The notes: generated by a model not told the origin, from the sequence alone. 64,000 bases of DNA from Sepiola atlantica (GCA_963556195.1 OY744529.1:55425483-55489482); one strand, 5' to 3'. Positions 1 through 13,529 are shown, numbered from the stretch's first letter. Numbers and translations are program-made.

Positions 1-510
1 GTATGTAAGAGTGTATATAATGATATAATTCCATGAAATATCCCAATAATTTGATAATGGGAGAATATTACTTTAATGCATACGATAAAACGGTGTATTT
101 TAACGTGAAAAATTGTCTCAAAACTTAAGATTTACCCTAAAATACATTTTATATAGATTAATTTTTGCTGTGAGATTAAAGAAGCATTTTACGTACATCA
201 TTTCATATCCTAATTGTTACCTATAAATTTCAAATGATGCCTTGGTGCGATTGATAGCATACATCATGTTCACTGAAAATACAAGGCACCTGTTGATCAA
301 AAATTCCAAATTTGCATCTTTCGCATCAGTAGATTTTTCTAGACTTTTAGTATGCTAAAATAGAGACCTTATAGAAATGCATTGTGCAATTCGTTTGACC
401 TTTTGCAAAAATTGAGGCTTATTTGACTGGACTATTTCTAATAAACTAAAGTTAATAAGTGTACATATAGACAGAATACAATTCCACCTTTTCTACGGGA
501 CACTCTCCAA
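1..510. other. AT-rich flank of the satellite, no gene seen
   Basis: I see no open frame of note, RNA gene or recognisable repeat here. The stretch ends just before the first, most diverged monomer of the 100-bp satellite, so it is the unique (or unrecognised) left flank of that array. Confidence 0.6.
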
Positions 511-1080
511 TTCATATAGGAGTACATATAGTATAAGCAGGGAAGAAAAAGTAGATTACCATCGTTTTTAGTTAAAGCGATACCTCTTCTTCAATGCATA
601 TATTTTTCAATTAATACAGGAGTACATATAGCATAAGGAAGGAAGAAAAAGTAGATTACCATCGTTTTTAGTTAAAGCGATACCCCTTCTTCAATGCATA
701 TATTTTTCAATTAATACAGGAGTACATATAGCATAATGGAGGAAGAAAAAGTAGATTACCATCGTTTTTAGTTAAAGCGACGCCTCTTCTTCAATGCATA
801 TATTTTTCAATTAATACAGGAGTACATATAGCATAAGGAAGGAAGAAAAAGTAGATTACCATCGTTTTTAGTTAAAGCGATACCCCTTCTTCAATGCATA
901 TATTTTTCAATTAATACAGGAGTACATATAGCATAAGGAAGGAAGAAAAAGTAGATTACCATCGTTTTTAGTTAAAGCGATACCCCTTCTTCAATGCATA
1001 TATTTTTCAATTAATACAGGAGTACATATAGCATAAGGAAGGAAGAAAAAGTAGATTACCATCGTTTTTAGTTAAAGCGA

Positions 1081-3680
1081 TACCCCTTCTTCAATGCATA
1101 TATTTTTCAATTAATACAGGAGTACATATAGCATAAGGAAGGAAGAAAAAGTAGATTACCATCGTTTTTAGTTAAAGCGATACCCCTTCTTCAATGCATA
1201 TATTTTTCAATTAATACAGGAGTACATATAGCATAAGGAAGGAAGAAAAAGTAGATTACCATCGTTTTTAGTTAAAGCGATGCCTCTTCTTCAATGCATA
1301 TATTTTTCAATTAATACAGGAGTACATATAGCATAAGGAAGGAAGAAAAAGTAGATTACCATCGTTTTTAGTTAAAGCGATACCCCTTCTTCAATGCATA
1401 TATTTTTCAATTAATACAGGAGTACATGTAGCATAAAGAGGGAAGAAAAAGTAGATTACCATCGTTTTTAGTTAAGGCGATACCCCTTCTTCAATGCATA
1501 TATTTTTCAATTAATACAGGAGTACATATAGCATAAGGAAGGAAGAAAAAGTAGATTACCATCGTTTTTAGTTAAAGCGACGCCTCTTCTTCAATGCATA
1601 TATTTTTCAATTAATACAGGAGTAGATATAGCATAAGGAAGGAAGAAAAAGTAGATTACCATCGTTTTTAGTTAAAGCGATACCCCTTCTTCAATGCATA
1701 TATTTTTCAATTAATACAGGAGTACATATAGCATAAGGAAGGAAGAAAAAGTAGATTACCATCGTTTTTAGTTAAAGCGATGCCTCTTCTTCAATGCATA
1801 TATTTTTCAATTAATACAGGAGTACATATAGCATAAGAAGGGAAGAAAAAGTAGATTACCATCGTTTTTAGTTAAAGCGATACCCCTTCTTCAATGCATA
1901 TATTTTTCAATTAATACAGGAGTACATAGAGCATAAGGAAAGAAGAAAAAGTAGATTACCATCGTTTTTAGTTAAGGCGATACCCCTTCTTCAATGCATA
2001 TATTTTTCAATTAATACAGGAGTACATATAGCATAAGGAGGGAAGAAAAAGTAGATTACCATCGTTTTTAGTTAAAGCGATACCCCTTCTTCAATGCATA
2101 TATTTTTCAATTAATACAGGAGTACATATAGCATAAGGAAGGAAGAAAAAGTAGATTACCATCGTTTTTAGTTAAAGCGACGCCTCTTCTTCAATGCATA
2201 TATTTTTCAATTAATACAGGAGTACATATAGCATAAGGAAGGAAGAAAAAGTAGATTACCATCGTTTTTAGTTAAAGCGATACCCCTTCTTCAATGCATA
2301 TATTTTTCAATTAATACAGGAGTACATATAGCATAAGGAAGGAAGAAAAAGTAGATTACCATCGTTTTTAGTTAAAGCGATACCCCTTCTTCAATGCATA
2401 TATTTTTCAATTAATACAGGAGTACATATAGCATAAGGAAGGAAGAAAAAGTAGATTACCATCGTTTTTAGTTAAAGCGATACCCCTTCTTCAATGCATA
2501 TATTTTTCAATTAATACAGGAGTACATATAGCATAAGGAAGGAAGAAAAAGTAGATTACCATCGTTTTTAGTTAAAGCGATGCCTCTTCTTCAATGCATA
2601 TATTTTTCAATTAATACAGGAGTACATATAGCATAAGGAAGGAAGAAAAAGTAGATTACCATCGTTTTTAGTTAAAGCGATACCCCTTCTTCAATGCATA
2701 TATTTTTCAATTAATACAGGAGTACATGTAGCATAAAGAGGGAAGAAAAAGTAGATTACCATCGTTTTTAGTTAAGGCGATACCCCTTCTTCAATGCATA
2801 TATTTTTCAATTAATACAGGAGTACATATAGCATAAGGAAGGAAGAAAAAGTAGATTACCATCGTTTTTAGTTAAAGCGACGCCTCTTCTTCAATGCATA
2901 TATTTTTCAATTAATACAGGAGTAGATATAGCATAAGGAAGGAAGAAAAAGTAGATTACCATCGTTTTTAGTTAAAGCGATACCCCTTCTTCAATGCATA
3001 TATTTTTCAATTAATACAGGAGTACATATAGCATAAGGAAGGAAGAAAAAGTAGATTACCATCGTTTTTAGTTAAAGCGATGCCTCTTCTTCAATGCATA
3101 TATTTTTCAATTAATACAGGAGTACATATAGCATAAGAAGGGAAGAAAAAGTAGATTACCATCGTTTTTAGTTAAAGCGATACCCCTTCTTCAATGCATA
3201 TATTTTTCAATTAATACAGGAGTACATAGAGCATAAGGAAAGAAGAAAAAGTAGATTACCATCGTTTTTAGTTAAGGCGATACCCCTTCTTCAATGCATA
3301 TATTTTTCAATTAATACAGGAGTACATATAGCATAAGGAGGGAAGAAAAAGTAGATTACCATCGTTTTTAGTTAAAGCGATACCCCTTCTTCAATGCATA
3401 TATTTTTCAATTAATACAGGAGTACATATAGCATAAGGAAGGAAGAAAAAGTAGATTACCATCGTTTTTAGTTAAAGCGACGCCTCTTCTTCAATGCATA
3501 TATTTTTCAATTAATACAGGAGTACATATAGCATAAGGAAGGAAGAAAAAGTAGATTACCATCGTTTTTAGTTAAAGCGATACCCCTTCTTCAATGCATA
3601 TATTTTTCAATTAATACAGGAGTACATATAGCATAAGGAAGGAAGAAAAAGTAGATTACCATCGTTTTTAGTTAAAGCGA
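1081..3680. repeat. Two copies of a 13-monomer (1.3-kb) higher-order unit
   Basis: Rare variants repeat at exactly 1,300 bp: agtacatgta at 1421 and 2721, gttaaggcga at 1471 and 2771, agtagatata at 1621 and 2921, gcataagaag at 1831 and 3131, agtacataga at 1921 and 3221, gcataaggag at 2031 and 3331. The block 1,081-2,380 is therefore duplicated as 2,381-3,680. The agreement decays near 3,681, where tacccc is expected and cgcctc is found. This indicates a block duplication by unequal exchange after the monomers had diverged. Confidence 0.9.
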
Positions 3681-6600
3681 CGCCTCTTCTTCAATGCATA
3701 TATTTTTCAATTAATACAGGAGTACATATAGCATAAGGAAGGAAGAAAAAGTAGATTACCATCGTTTTTAGTTAAAGCGAAACCCCTTCTTCAATGCATA
3801 TATTTTTCAATTAATACAGGAGTACATATAGCATAAGGAAGGAAGAAAAAGTAGATTACCATCGTTTTTAGTTAAAGCGACGCCTCTTCTTCAATGCATA
3901 TATTTTTCAATTAATACAGGAGTACATATAGCATAAGGAAGGAAGAAAAAGTAGATTACCATCGTTTTTAGTTAAAGCGAAACCCCTTCTTCAATGCATA
4001 TATTTTTCAATTAATACAGGAGTACATATAGCATAAGGAAAGAAGAAAAAGTAGATTACCATCGTTTTTAGTTAAAGCGATACCCCTTCTTCAATGCATA
4101 TATTTTTCAATTAATACAGGAGTACATATAGCATAAGGAGGGAAGAAAAAGTAGATTACCATCGTTTTTAGTTAAAGCGACGCCTCTTCTTCAATGCATA
4201 TATTTTTCAATTAATACAGGAGTACATATAGCATAAGGAAGGAAGAAAAAGTAGATTACCATCGTTTTTAGTTAAAGCGATACCCCTTCTTCAATGCATA
4301 TATTTTTCAATTAATACAGGAGTACATATAGCATAAGGAAGGAAGAAAAAGTAGATTACCATCGTTTTTAGTTAAAGCGACGCCTCTTCTTCAATGCATA
4401 TATTTTTCAATTAATACAGGAGTACATATAGCATAAGGAAGGAAGAAAAAGTAGATTACCATCGTTTTTAGTTAAAGCGAAACCCCTTCTTCAATGCATA
4501 TATTTTTCAATTAATACAGGAGTACATATAGCATAAGGAAGGAAGAAAAAGTAGATTACCATCGTTTTTAGTTAAAGCGACGCCTCTTCTTCAATGCATA
4601 TATTTTTCAATTAATACAGGAGTACATATAGCATAAGGAAGGAAGAAAAAGTAGATTACCATCGTTTTTAGTTAAAGCGAAACCCCTTCTTCAATGCATA
4701 TATTTTTCAATTAATACAGGAGTACATATAGCATAAGGAGGGAAGAAAAAGTAGATTACCATCGTTTTTAGTTAAAGCGATACCCCTTCTTCAATGCATA
4801 TATTTTTCAATTAATACAGGAGTACATAGAGCATAAGGAAAGAAGAAAAAGTAGATTACCATCGTTTTTAGTTAAAGCGATACCCCTTCTTCAATGCATA
4901 TATTTTTCAATTAATACAGGAGTACATATAGCATAAGGAGGGAAGAAAAAGTAGATTACCATCGTTTTTAGTTAAAGCGACGCCTCTTCTTCAATGCATA
5001 TATTTTTTAATTAATACAGGAGTACATATAGCATAAGGAAGGAAGAAAAAGTAGATTACCATCGTTTTTAGTTAAAGCGACGCCTCTTCTTCAATGCATA
5101 TATTTTTCAATTAATACAGGAGTACATATAGCATAAGGAAGGAAGAAAAAGTAGATTACCATCGTTTTTAGTTAAAGCGATACCCCTTCTTCAATGCATA
5201 TATTTTTCAATTAATACAGGAGTACATATAGCATAAGGAAAGAAGAAAAAGTAGATTACCATCGTTTTTAGTTAAAGCGATGCCTCTTCTTCAATGCATA
5301 TATTTTTCAATTAATACAGGAGTACATATAGCATAAGGAAGGAAGAAAAAGTAGATTACCATCGTTTTTAGTTAAAGCGATACCCCTTCTTCAATGCATA
5401 TATTTTTCAATTAATACAGGAGTACATATAGCATAAGGAGGGAAGAAAAAGTAGATTACCATCGTTTTTAGTTAAAGCGATACCCCTTCTTCAATGCATA
5501 TATTTTTCAATTAATACAGGAGTACATATAGCATAAGGAAGGAAGAAAAAGTAGATTACCATCGTTTTTAGTTAAAGCGATGCCCCTTCTTCAATGCATA
5601 TATTTTTCAATTAATACAGGAGTACATATAGTATAAGGAGGGAAGAAAAAGTAGATTACCATCGTTTTTAGTTAAAGCGATGTCCTTTCTTCAATGCATA
5701 TATTTTTCAATTAATACAGGAGTACATATAGCATAAGGAGGGAAGAAAAAGTAGATTACCATCGTTTTTAGTTAAAGCGATGCCTCTTCTTCAATGCATA
5801 TATTTTTCAATTAATACAGGAGTACATATAGCATAAGGAAGGAAGAAAAAGTAGATTACCATCGTTTTTAGTAAAAGGGATACCCCTTCTTCAATGCATA
5901 TATTTTTCAATTAATACAGGAGTACATATAGCATAAGGAAGGAAGAAAAAGTAGATTACCATCGTTTTTAGTTAAAGCGATACCCCTTCTTCAATGCATA
6001 TATTTTTCAATTAATACAGGAGTACATATAGCATAAGGAAGGAAGAAAAAGTAGATTACCATCGTTTTTAGTTAAAGCGATGCCTCTTCTTCAATGCATA
6101 TATTTTTCAATTAATACAGGAGTACATATAGCATAAGGAAGGAAGAAAAAGTAGATTACCATCGTTTTTAGTTAAAGCGACGCCCCTCTTTCAATGCATA
6201 TATTTTTCAATTAATACAGGAGTACATATAGCATAAGGAAGGAAGAAAAAGTAGATTACCATCGTTTTTAGTTAAAGCGACGCCTCTTCTTCAATGCATA
6301 TATTTTTCAATTAATACAGGAGTACATATAGCATAAGGAAGGAAGAAAAAGTAGATTACCATCGTTTTTAGTTAAAGCGATACCCCTTCTTCAATGCATA
6401 TATTTTTCAATTAATACAGGAGTACATATAGCATAAGGAAGGAAGAAAAAGTAGATTACCATCGTTTTTAGTTAAAGCGACGCCTCTTCTTCAATGCATA
6501 TATTTTTCAATTAATACAGGAGTACATATAGCATAAGGAAGGAAGAAAAAGTAGATTACCATCGTTTTTAGTTAAAGCGAAACCCCTTCTTCAATGCATA

Positions 6601-7380
6601 TATTTTTCAATTAATACAGGAGTACATATAGCATAAGGAGGGAAGAAAAAGTAGATTACCATCGTTTTTAGTTAAAGCGATACCCCTTCTTCAATGCATA
6701 TATTTTTCAATTAATACAGGAGTACATAGAGCATAAGGAAAGAAGAAAAAGTAGATTACCATCGTTTTTAGTTAAAGCGATACCCCTTCTTCAATGCATA
6801 TATTTTTCAATTAATACAGGAGTACATATAGCATAAGGAGGGAAGAAAAAGTAGATTACCATCGTTTTTAGTTAAAGCGATACCCCTTCTTCAATGCATA
6901 TATTTTTCAATTAATACAGGAGTACATATAGCATAAGGAAGGAAGAAAAAGTAGATTACCATCGTTTTTAGTTAAAGCGACGCCTCTTCTTCAATGCATA
7001 TATTTTTCAATTAATACAGGAGTACATATAGCATAAGGAAGGAAGAAAAAGTAGATTACCATCGTTTTTAGTTAAAGCGATACCCCTTCTTCAATGCATA
7101 TATTTTTCAATTAATACAGGAGTACATATAGCATAAGGAAAGAAGAAAAAGTAGATTACCATCGGTTTTAGTTAAAGCGATGCCTCTTCTTCAATGCATA
7201 TATTTTTCAATTAATACAGGAGTACATATAGCATAAGGAAAGAAGAAAAAGTAGATTACCATCGTTTTTAGTTAAAGCGACGCCTCTTCTTCAATGCATA
7301 TATTTTTCAATTAATACAGGAGTACATATAGCATAAGGAAGGAAGAAAAAGTAGATTACCATCGTTTTTAGTTAAAGCGA

Positions 7381-10300
7381 TGCCCCTTCTTCAATGCATA
7401 TATTTTTCAATTAATACAGGAGTACATATAGTATAAGGAGGGAAGAAAAAGTAGATTACCATCGTTTTTAGTTAAAGCGATGCCTCTTCTTCAATGCATA
7501 TATTTTTCAATTAATACAGGAGTACATATAGCATAAGGAATGAAGAAAAAGTAGATTACCATCGTTTTTAGTTAAAGCGATACCCCTTCTTCAATGCATA
7601 TATTTTTCAATTAATACAGGAGTACATATAGCATAAGGAAGGAAGAAAAAGTAGATTACCATCGTTTTTAGTTAAAGCGATACCCCTTCTTCAATGCATA
7701 TATTTTTCAATTAATACAGGAGTACATATAGCATAAGGAAGGAAGAAAAAGTAGATTACCATCGTTTTTAGTTAAAGCGATGCCTCTTCTTCAATGCATA
7801 TATTTTTCAATTAATACAGGAGTACATATAGCATAAGGAAGGAAGAAAAAGTAGATTACCATCGTTTTTAGTTAAAGCGACGCCTCTTCTTCAATGCATA
7901 TATTTTTCAATTAATACAGGAGTACATATAGCATAAGGAAGGAAGAAAAAGTAGATTACCATCGTTTTTAGTTAAAGCGATGCCCCTTCTTCAATGCATA
8001 TATTTTTCAATTAATACAGGAGTACATATAGTATAAGGAGGGAAGAAAAAGTAGATTACCATCGTTTTTAGTTAAAGCGATGTCCTTTCTTCAATGCATA
8101 TATTTTTCAATTAATACAGGAGTACATATAGCATAAGGAGGGAAGAAAAAGTAGATTACCATCGTTTTTAGTTAAAGCGATACCCCTTCTTCAATGCATA
8201 TATTTTTCAATTAATACAGGAGTACATATAGCATAAGGAAGGAAGAAAAAGTAGATTACCATCGTTTTTAGTTAAAGCGATGCCCCTTCTTCAATGCATA
8301 TATTTTTCAATTAATACAGGAGTACATAGAGCATAAGGAAGGAAGAAAAAGTAGATTACCATCGTTTTTAGTTAAAGCGATACCCCTTCTTCAATGCATA
8401 TATTTTTCAATTAATACAGGAGTACATATAGCATAAGGAGGGAAGAAAAAGTAGATTACCATCGTTTTTAGTTAAAGCGATACCCCTTCTTCAATGCATA
8501 TATTTTTCAATTAATACAGGAGTACATATAGCATAAGGAAGGAAGAAAAAGTAGATTACCATCGTTTTTAGTTAAAGCGACGCCTCTTCTTCAATGCATA
8601 TATTTTTCAATTAATACAGGAGTACATATAGCATAAGGAAGGAAGAAAAAGTAGATTACCATCGTTTTTAGTTAAAGCGATGCCCCTTCTTCAATGCATA
8701 TATTTTTCAATTAATACAGGAGTACATATAGTATAAGGAGGGAAGAAAAAGTAGATTGCCATCGTTTTTAGTTAAAGCGATGTCCTTTCTTCAATGCATA
8801 TATTTTTCAATTAATACAGGAGTACATATAGCATAAGGAGGGAAGAAAAAGTAGATTACCATCGTTTTTAGTTAAAGCGATGCCTCTTCTTCAATGCATA
8901 TATTTTTCAATTAATACAGGAGTACATATAGCATAAGGAAGGAAGAAAAAGTAGATTACCATCGTTTTTAGTTAAAGCGATACCCCTTCTTCAATGCATA
9001 TATTTTTCAATTAATACAGGAGTACATATAGCATAAGGAAGGAAGAAAAAGTAGATTACCATCGTTTTTAGTTAAAGCGATACCCCTTCTTCAATGCATA
9101 TATTTTTCAATTAATACAGGAGTACATATAGCATAAGGAAGGAAGAAAAAGTAGATTACCATCGTTTTTAGTTAAAGCGATGCCTCTTCTTCAATGCATA
9201 TATTTTTCAATTAATACAGGAGTACATATAGCATAAGGAAGGAAGAAAAAGTAGATTACCATCGTTTTTAGTTAAAGCGACGCCTCTTCTTCAATGCATA
9301 TATTTTTCAATTAATACAGGAGTACATATAGCATAAGGAAGGAAGAAAAAGTAGATTACCATCGTTTTTAGTTAAAGCGATACCCCTTCTTCAATGCATA
9401 TATTTTTCAATTAATACAGGAGTACATATAGTATAAGGAGGGAAGAAAAAGTAGATTACCATCGTTTTTAGTTAAAGCGATGTCCTTTCTTCAATGCATA
9501 TATTTTTCAATTAATACAGGAGTACATATAGCATAAGGAGGGAAGAAAAAGTAGATTACCATCGTTTTTAGTTAAAGCGATACCCCTTCTTCAATGCATA
9601 TATTTTTCAATTAATACAGGAGTACATATAGCATAAGGAAGGAAGAAAAAGTAGATTACCATCGTTTTTAGTTAAAGCGATGCCCCTTCTTCAATGCATA
9701 TATTTTTCAATTAATACAGGAGTACATATAGTATAAGGAGGGAAGAAAAAGTAGATTACCATCGTTTTTAGTTAAAGCGATGTCCTTTCTTCAATGCATA
9801 TATTTTTCAATTAATACAGGAGTACATATAGCATAAGGAGGGAAGAAAAAGTAGATTACCATCGTTTTTAGTTAAAGCGATGCCTCTTCTTCAATGCATA
9901 TATTTTTCAATTAATACAGGAGTACATATAGCATAAGGAAGGAAGAAAAAGTAGATTACCATCGTTTTTAGTTAAAGCGATACCCCTTCTTCAATGCATA
10001 TATTTTTCAATTAATACAGGAGTACATATAGCATAAGGAAGGAAGAAAAAGTAGATTACCATCGTTTTTAGTTAAAGCGATACCCCTTCTTCAATGCATA
10101 TATTTTTCAATTAATACAGGAGTACATATAGCATAAGGAAGGAAGAAAAAGTAGATTACCATCGTTTTTAGTTAAAGCGATGCCTCTTCTTCAATGCATA
10201 TATTTTTCAATTAATACAGGAGTACATATAGCATAAGGAAGGAAGAAAAAGTAGATTACCATCGTTTTTAGTTAAAGCGACGCCTCTTCTTCAATGCATA

Positions 10301-10580
10301 TATTTTTCAATTAATACAGGAGTACATATAGCATAAGGAAGGAAGAAAAAGTAGATTACCATCGTTTTTAGTTAAAGCGATGCCCCTTCTTCAATGCATA
10401 TATTTTTCAATTAATACAGGAGTACATATAGTATAAGGAGGGAAGAAAAAGTAGATTACCATCGTTTTTAGTTAAAGCGATGTCCTTTCTTCAATGCATA
10501 TATTTTTCAATTAATACAGGAGTACATATATCATAAGGAGGGAAGAAAAAGTAGATTACCATCGTTTTTAGTTAAAGCGA
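7381..10580. repeat. 7-monomer (700-bp) higher-order repeat region
   Basis: The variant tgtcctttct occurs at 8081, 8781, 9481, 9781 and 10,481. Each is preceded by gtataaggag (8031, 8731, 9431, 9731, 10,431) and followed by gcataaggag or a near variant. Spacings are 700, 700, 300 and 700 bp. The monomer order tgtcc, tgcctc, tacccc, tacccc, tgcctc, cgcctc, tgcccc (or tacccc) is shared by several of the blocks. An older, partly altered version lies at 5,581-6,300. Confidence 0.8.
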
Positions 10581-11314
10581 TACCCCTTCTTCAATGCATA
10601 TATTTTTCAATTAATACAGGAGTACATATAGCATAAGGAGGGAAGAAAAAGTAGATTACCATCGTTTTTAGTTAAAGCGATACCCCTTCTTCAATGCATA
10701 TATTTTTCAATTAATACAGGAGTACATAGAGCATAAGGAGGGAAGAAAAAGTAGATTACCATCGTTTTTAGTTAAAGCGATACCCCTTCTTCAATGCATA
10801 TATTTTTCAATTAATACAGGAGTACATAGAGCATAAGGAGGGAAGAAAAAGTAGATTACCATCGTTTTTAGTTAAAGCGATGCCCCTTCTTCAATGCATA
10901 TATTTTTCAATTAATACAGGAGTACATATAGCATAAGGAGGGAAGAATAAGTAGATTACCATCGTTTTTAGTTAAAGCGATGTCCTTTCTTCAATGCATA
11001 TATTTTTCAATTAATACAGGAGTACATATAGCATAAGGAGGGAAGAAAAAGTAGATTACCATCGTTTTTAGTTAAAGCGATACCCCTTCTTCAATGCATA
11101 TATTTTTCAATTAATACAGGAGTACATAGAGCATAAGGAGGGACGAAAAAGTAGATTACCATCGTTTTTAGTTAAAGTGATACCCCTTCTTCAATGCATA
11201 TATTTTTCAATTAATACAGGAGTACATATAGCATAAGGAAGGAAGAAAAAGTAGATTACCATCGTTTTTAGTTAAAGCGATACCCCTTCTTCAATGCATA
11301 TATTTTTCAATTAA

Positions 11315-11755
11315 AACTACTTTAAATAGAGCAGAGAATAAATAAAAGAATAACCAATTACACAAACACATTCAGACAGATTGTATAAAAGAAAATGGTG
11401 GGAAATACAGACATATATTTATGCATTGTTTGCAGATGAACAACATCTTCAGAAATAAAAGACGATAGATTTCCTTGACATTTTGTAGTTGCAACTCTGG
11501 AAAGAATAAATTAAAAAAACTGAAATCTTTTACTTATTATGAAAATGTCAACGTTTTTTAAACACTCGGAACACACACACATCTCTCTGTGGATACCTAT
11601 ATATGTCCTCTTCCATTCTTGGGCTGATCACTGTGGTAAATGATATCGTCAACTAAAATTAGGGATGATGTAATGCTCTTTGTAAACATAATAGAGCAAT
11701 CTCCGTTAGTTAATATAAGTATTGACAATGTTTATATGAAGATTGAGATTTTAAT
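11315..11755. other. AT-rich right flank of the satellite, no gene seen
   Basis: Simple AT-rich sequence with a short acacacacac run near 11,573. I see no ORF, RNA gene or known repeat. Confidence 0.5.
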
Positions 11756-11756
11756 T

Positions 11757-11905
11757 GCTAAGGGCGAATGGTTAAAATCGGCGATTATCAAGTAGACGGC
11801 CGTGGATTTGATCCTAGCTTTAAGCAGTTGCTTGTTTAGCACCACTGAAAAGCTTTGATATAGCGAAACAGTCTATTTATCTCTATATATAGTGTATGCC
11901 AAGAG
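11757..11905 (+). mobile_element. Diverged tRNA-derived SINE copy
   Basis: The stretch around 11,840-11,875 (ccactgaaaagctttgatat, then agcgaaacagtct) matches the body of the SINE copies at 30,966, 33,897 and 34,157, which read actgaaaagctgtgatacag then cgaaacagtct. Upstream, ggatttgatcct occupies the position of a tRNA B box and gcgaatggttaaaatcggcg that of the A-box half. It is the most decayed of the four copies. SINEs of this kind are moved in trans by a LINE and transcribed by RNA polymerase III. Confidence 0.65.
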
Positions 11906-12700
11906 AGATAAATTATAGTCACCATTACTGCCTCTTCCCTTTTTTGTTTCATTATTTTATTACGTTTTTACTTTCAACGTTCCTTCACCATTTTAGTGTT
12001 TATTTTTCTGTATTTTTGAGAAAACCCTGATGAAATATGGTTACGGTTAGGGTTAGGGTTTAGTTAGAGTCTGATATTGTTTGTCATTTATATTCGTGTC
12101 ATTTCGTGTCATTTCCTTTTTCTTCTTTGTTTTCACTATTTATTTCATTTTCGTTACAAATACATTTCTTAATCAACGTTTCCCCTTTATCGTTACTAAA
12201 CTCCTCTTTTCTCGTTTTGTGTGTTCTATATATTTTATTGATTTTATGTACGTTTATTTTTCGTGTAAGTGTTTTTATTTCTTATATTTACTTTTTCCTC
12301 ATTACGTTTGTGTTTTTTGTTTTATTTCTCTATTGTTTTTCTTGTTTCTTCAATAGACATCCATTTTCCTTCTTCATTTTTATTTGATTAGTTTTAGACT
12401 TTTATTTTTACTTTATATATGCCCCGCTTTTTGTTTCTTTGCCCTATTTTCGGTTTTTCTTCCGTTAGTTCTCCCTTTCTGACAGTTTGAACATATTTTC
12501 CTTTCGTTTCGCTCACCTTTATTTCTGGATTCCTCTTCATAGAATCACTTTTGAGATGCTCTTCTTTTATTATAATTCTCTTCTTTTCTTTTTTAGTTAA
12601 ATTTTCGTTGCTCATTTAAGAATGATAGATGCACAAGCTCTGAATTTAGAGACACCTAAAATCATGAATATTTGTTTTTCTTGTTCTATTAGCGGTGCCA
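11906..12700. other. Pyrimidine/AT-rich DNA, no credible gene
   Basis: Overlapping frames at 12,081-12,387 (plus) and 12,394-12,615 (minus) are built of Phe, Ser, Leu, Ile and Lys from T-rich DNA and show no domain. I regard them as chance ORFs. The only notable site is the telomere-like run listed separately. Confidence 0.5.
12039..12067 (+). repeat. Short interstitial telomere-like run (TTAGGG type)
   Basis: Reads ggttacggttagggttaggg then tttagttag, which is about four imperfect TTAGGG units. An imperfect CCCTAA run in the opposite orientation lies at 17,476-17,502. Confidence 0.6.
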
Positions 12701-12726
12701 ATGTTTATATTTATATTTGTACGATA

Positions 12727-12772
12727 TTTCGGCGGATTTGCTTTCCGACCTTCTTCAGATGTATTACTCGTT
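12727..12772 (-). other. Decayed hammerhead/PLE-terminus-like motif
   Basis: On the minus strand the order is ctgaagaagg, a possible stem ggtcgg...ccgcc, then gaaatatcg. This resembles the conserved core order seen at 19,200-19,245 (ctgatga, stem II, gaaa). The core T is changed (ctgaaga) and I cannot pair stem I, so this is at most a relic of a PLE terminal region. Confidence 0.3.
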
Positions 12773-12779
12773 TTTGCAC

Positions 12780-13391
12780 ATTGGTGTTTTTGTATTTAGA
12801 TATAAAGATGGTTGATTATTTTTGTATATTGCAGTTTTTGTTAGTTCTTAAATCCGATGAATTGGTCACATTGATATTTTTTATTAATTAACGTTAAAGA
12901 ATAGCATGGCATACGCACTTGCGTTGCGGGTGACTTTTGTATTTGTTATCACGTGATGTCACGTTTTAAAAAACGGTTCTCATATTATATCCTTATACAT
13001 ATATGTGTTTAAAAAAAAAGACGAAAGTAAAAAAAAATAAACAGGAATAAGTAATCAAAAACAGAACAGGTAAAACTCTCGTTTTTGATGTTTTATTTCT
13101 GTGTTTTATACCTAAAACAGAAGACACTTAAGAGGTAAATTAAAACCAATAAATAAGGATTAAATTTAACCAGGCATAACTAAATTATAATATACTGCAC
13201 CGACAACAAATAATTAGCTATCTACAACATATTTAAAATCTAATGCCGGAATCAGCCTGTTTACAAACATATATATTATAAGTAAAATCAACGTTTTATA
13301 TACGAAAAAAAAAACAAAATAAACAAAAAACAATAACAATAATAGTAAATATATAAATAAAAAAATTAAATAAATAGAAACAACATACAAT

Positions 13392-13394
<3 letters not shown>
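12780..13394. other. AT-rich DNA, no gene seen
   Basis: Low-complexity A- and T-rich sequence, including runs of a at 13,009-13,040 and 13,304-13,345. Nothing codes convincingly. Confidence 0.5.
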
Positions 13395-13441
<47 letters not shown>

Positions 13442-13456
13442 TATATATATATATAT
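13395..13456. repeat. (AT)n microsatellite
   Basis: Alternating AT interrupted once by gc at 13,439-13,440. Confidence 0.95.
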
Positions 13457-13527
13457 TAAAAAGAAAAAAAAGAATCTATTTAATTTTCCTCTGAATACTT
13501 TACCCTGAACACTTCCGGTTTAACCCC

Positions 13528-13529
<2 letters not shown>

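Larger units (their letters stand above)
511..11310. repeat. 100-bp satellite array, 108 monomers
   Basis: A head-to-tail array of a 100-bp monomer. The landmark ttaatacagg recurs at 611, 711 and so on to 11,211 without a phase change, giving exactly 108 units. Each unit also carries gtagattacc, atcgttttta and tcaatgcata. Unit 1 (511-610) is the most diverged; the last unit ends at 11,310 and the match stops after ttaa at 11,314. Variation is confined to few sites: a block at unit positions 71-80 (taccccttct, cgcctcttct, tgcctcttct, aaccccttct, tgccccttct, tgtcctttct) and one at 21-33 (gcataaggaa, gcataaggag, gtataaggag, agtacataga, agtagatata). No frame stays open through it, and 100 is not a multiple of three, so it is not a coding repeat. 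A role in centromeric or other heterochromatin is possible but only inferred. Confidence 0.98.

Noticed and set aside
511..11310. CRISPR-like array, because of the regular spacing
   Set aside because: There are no variable spacers between repeats: the whole 100 bp repeats. The rest of the window is eukaryotic.
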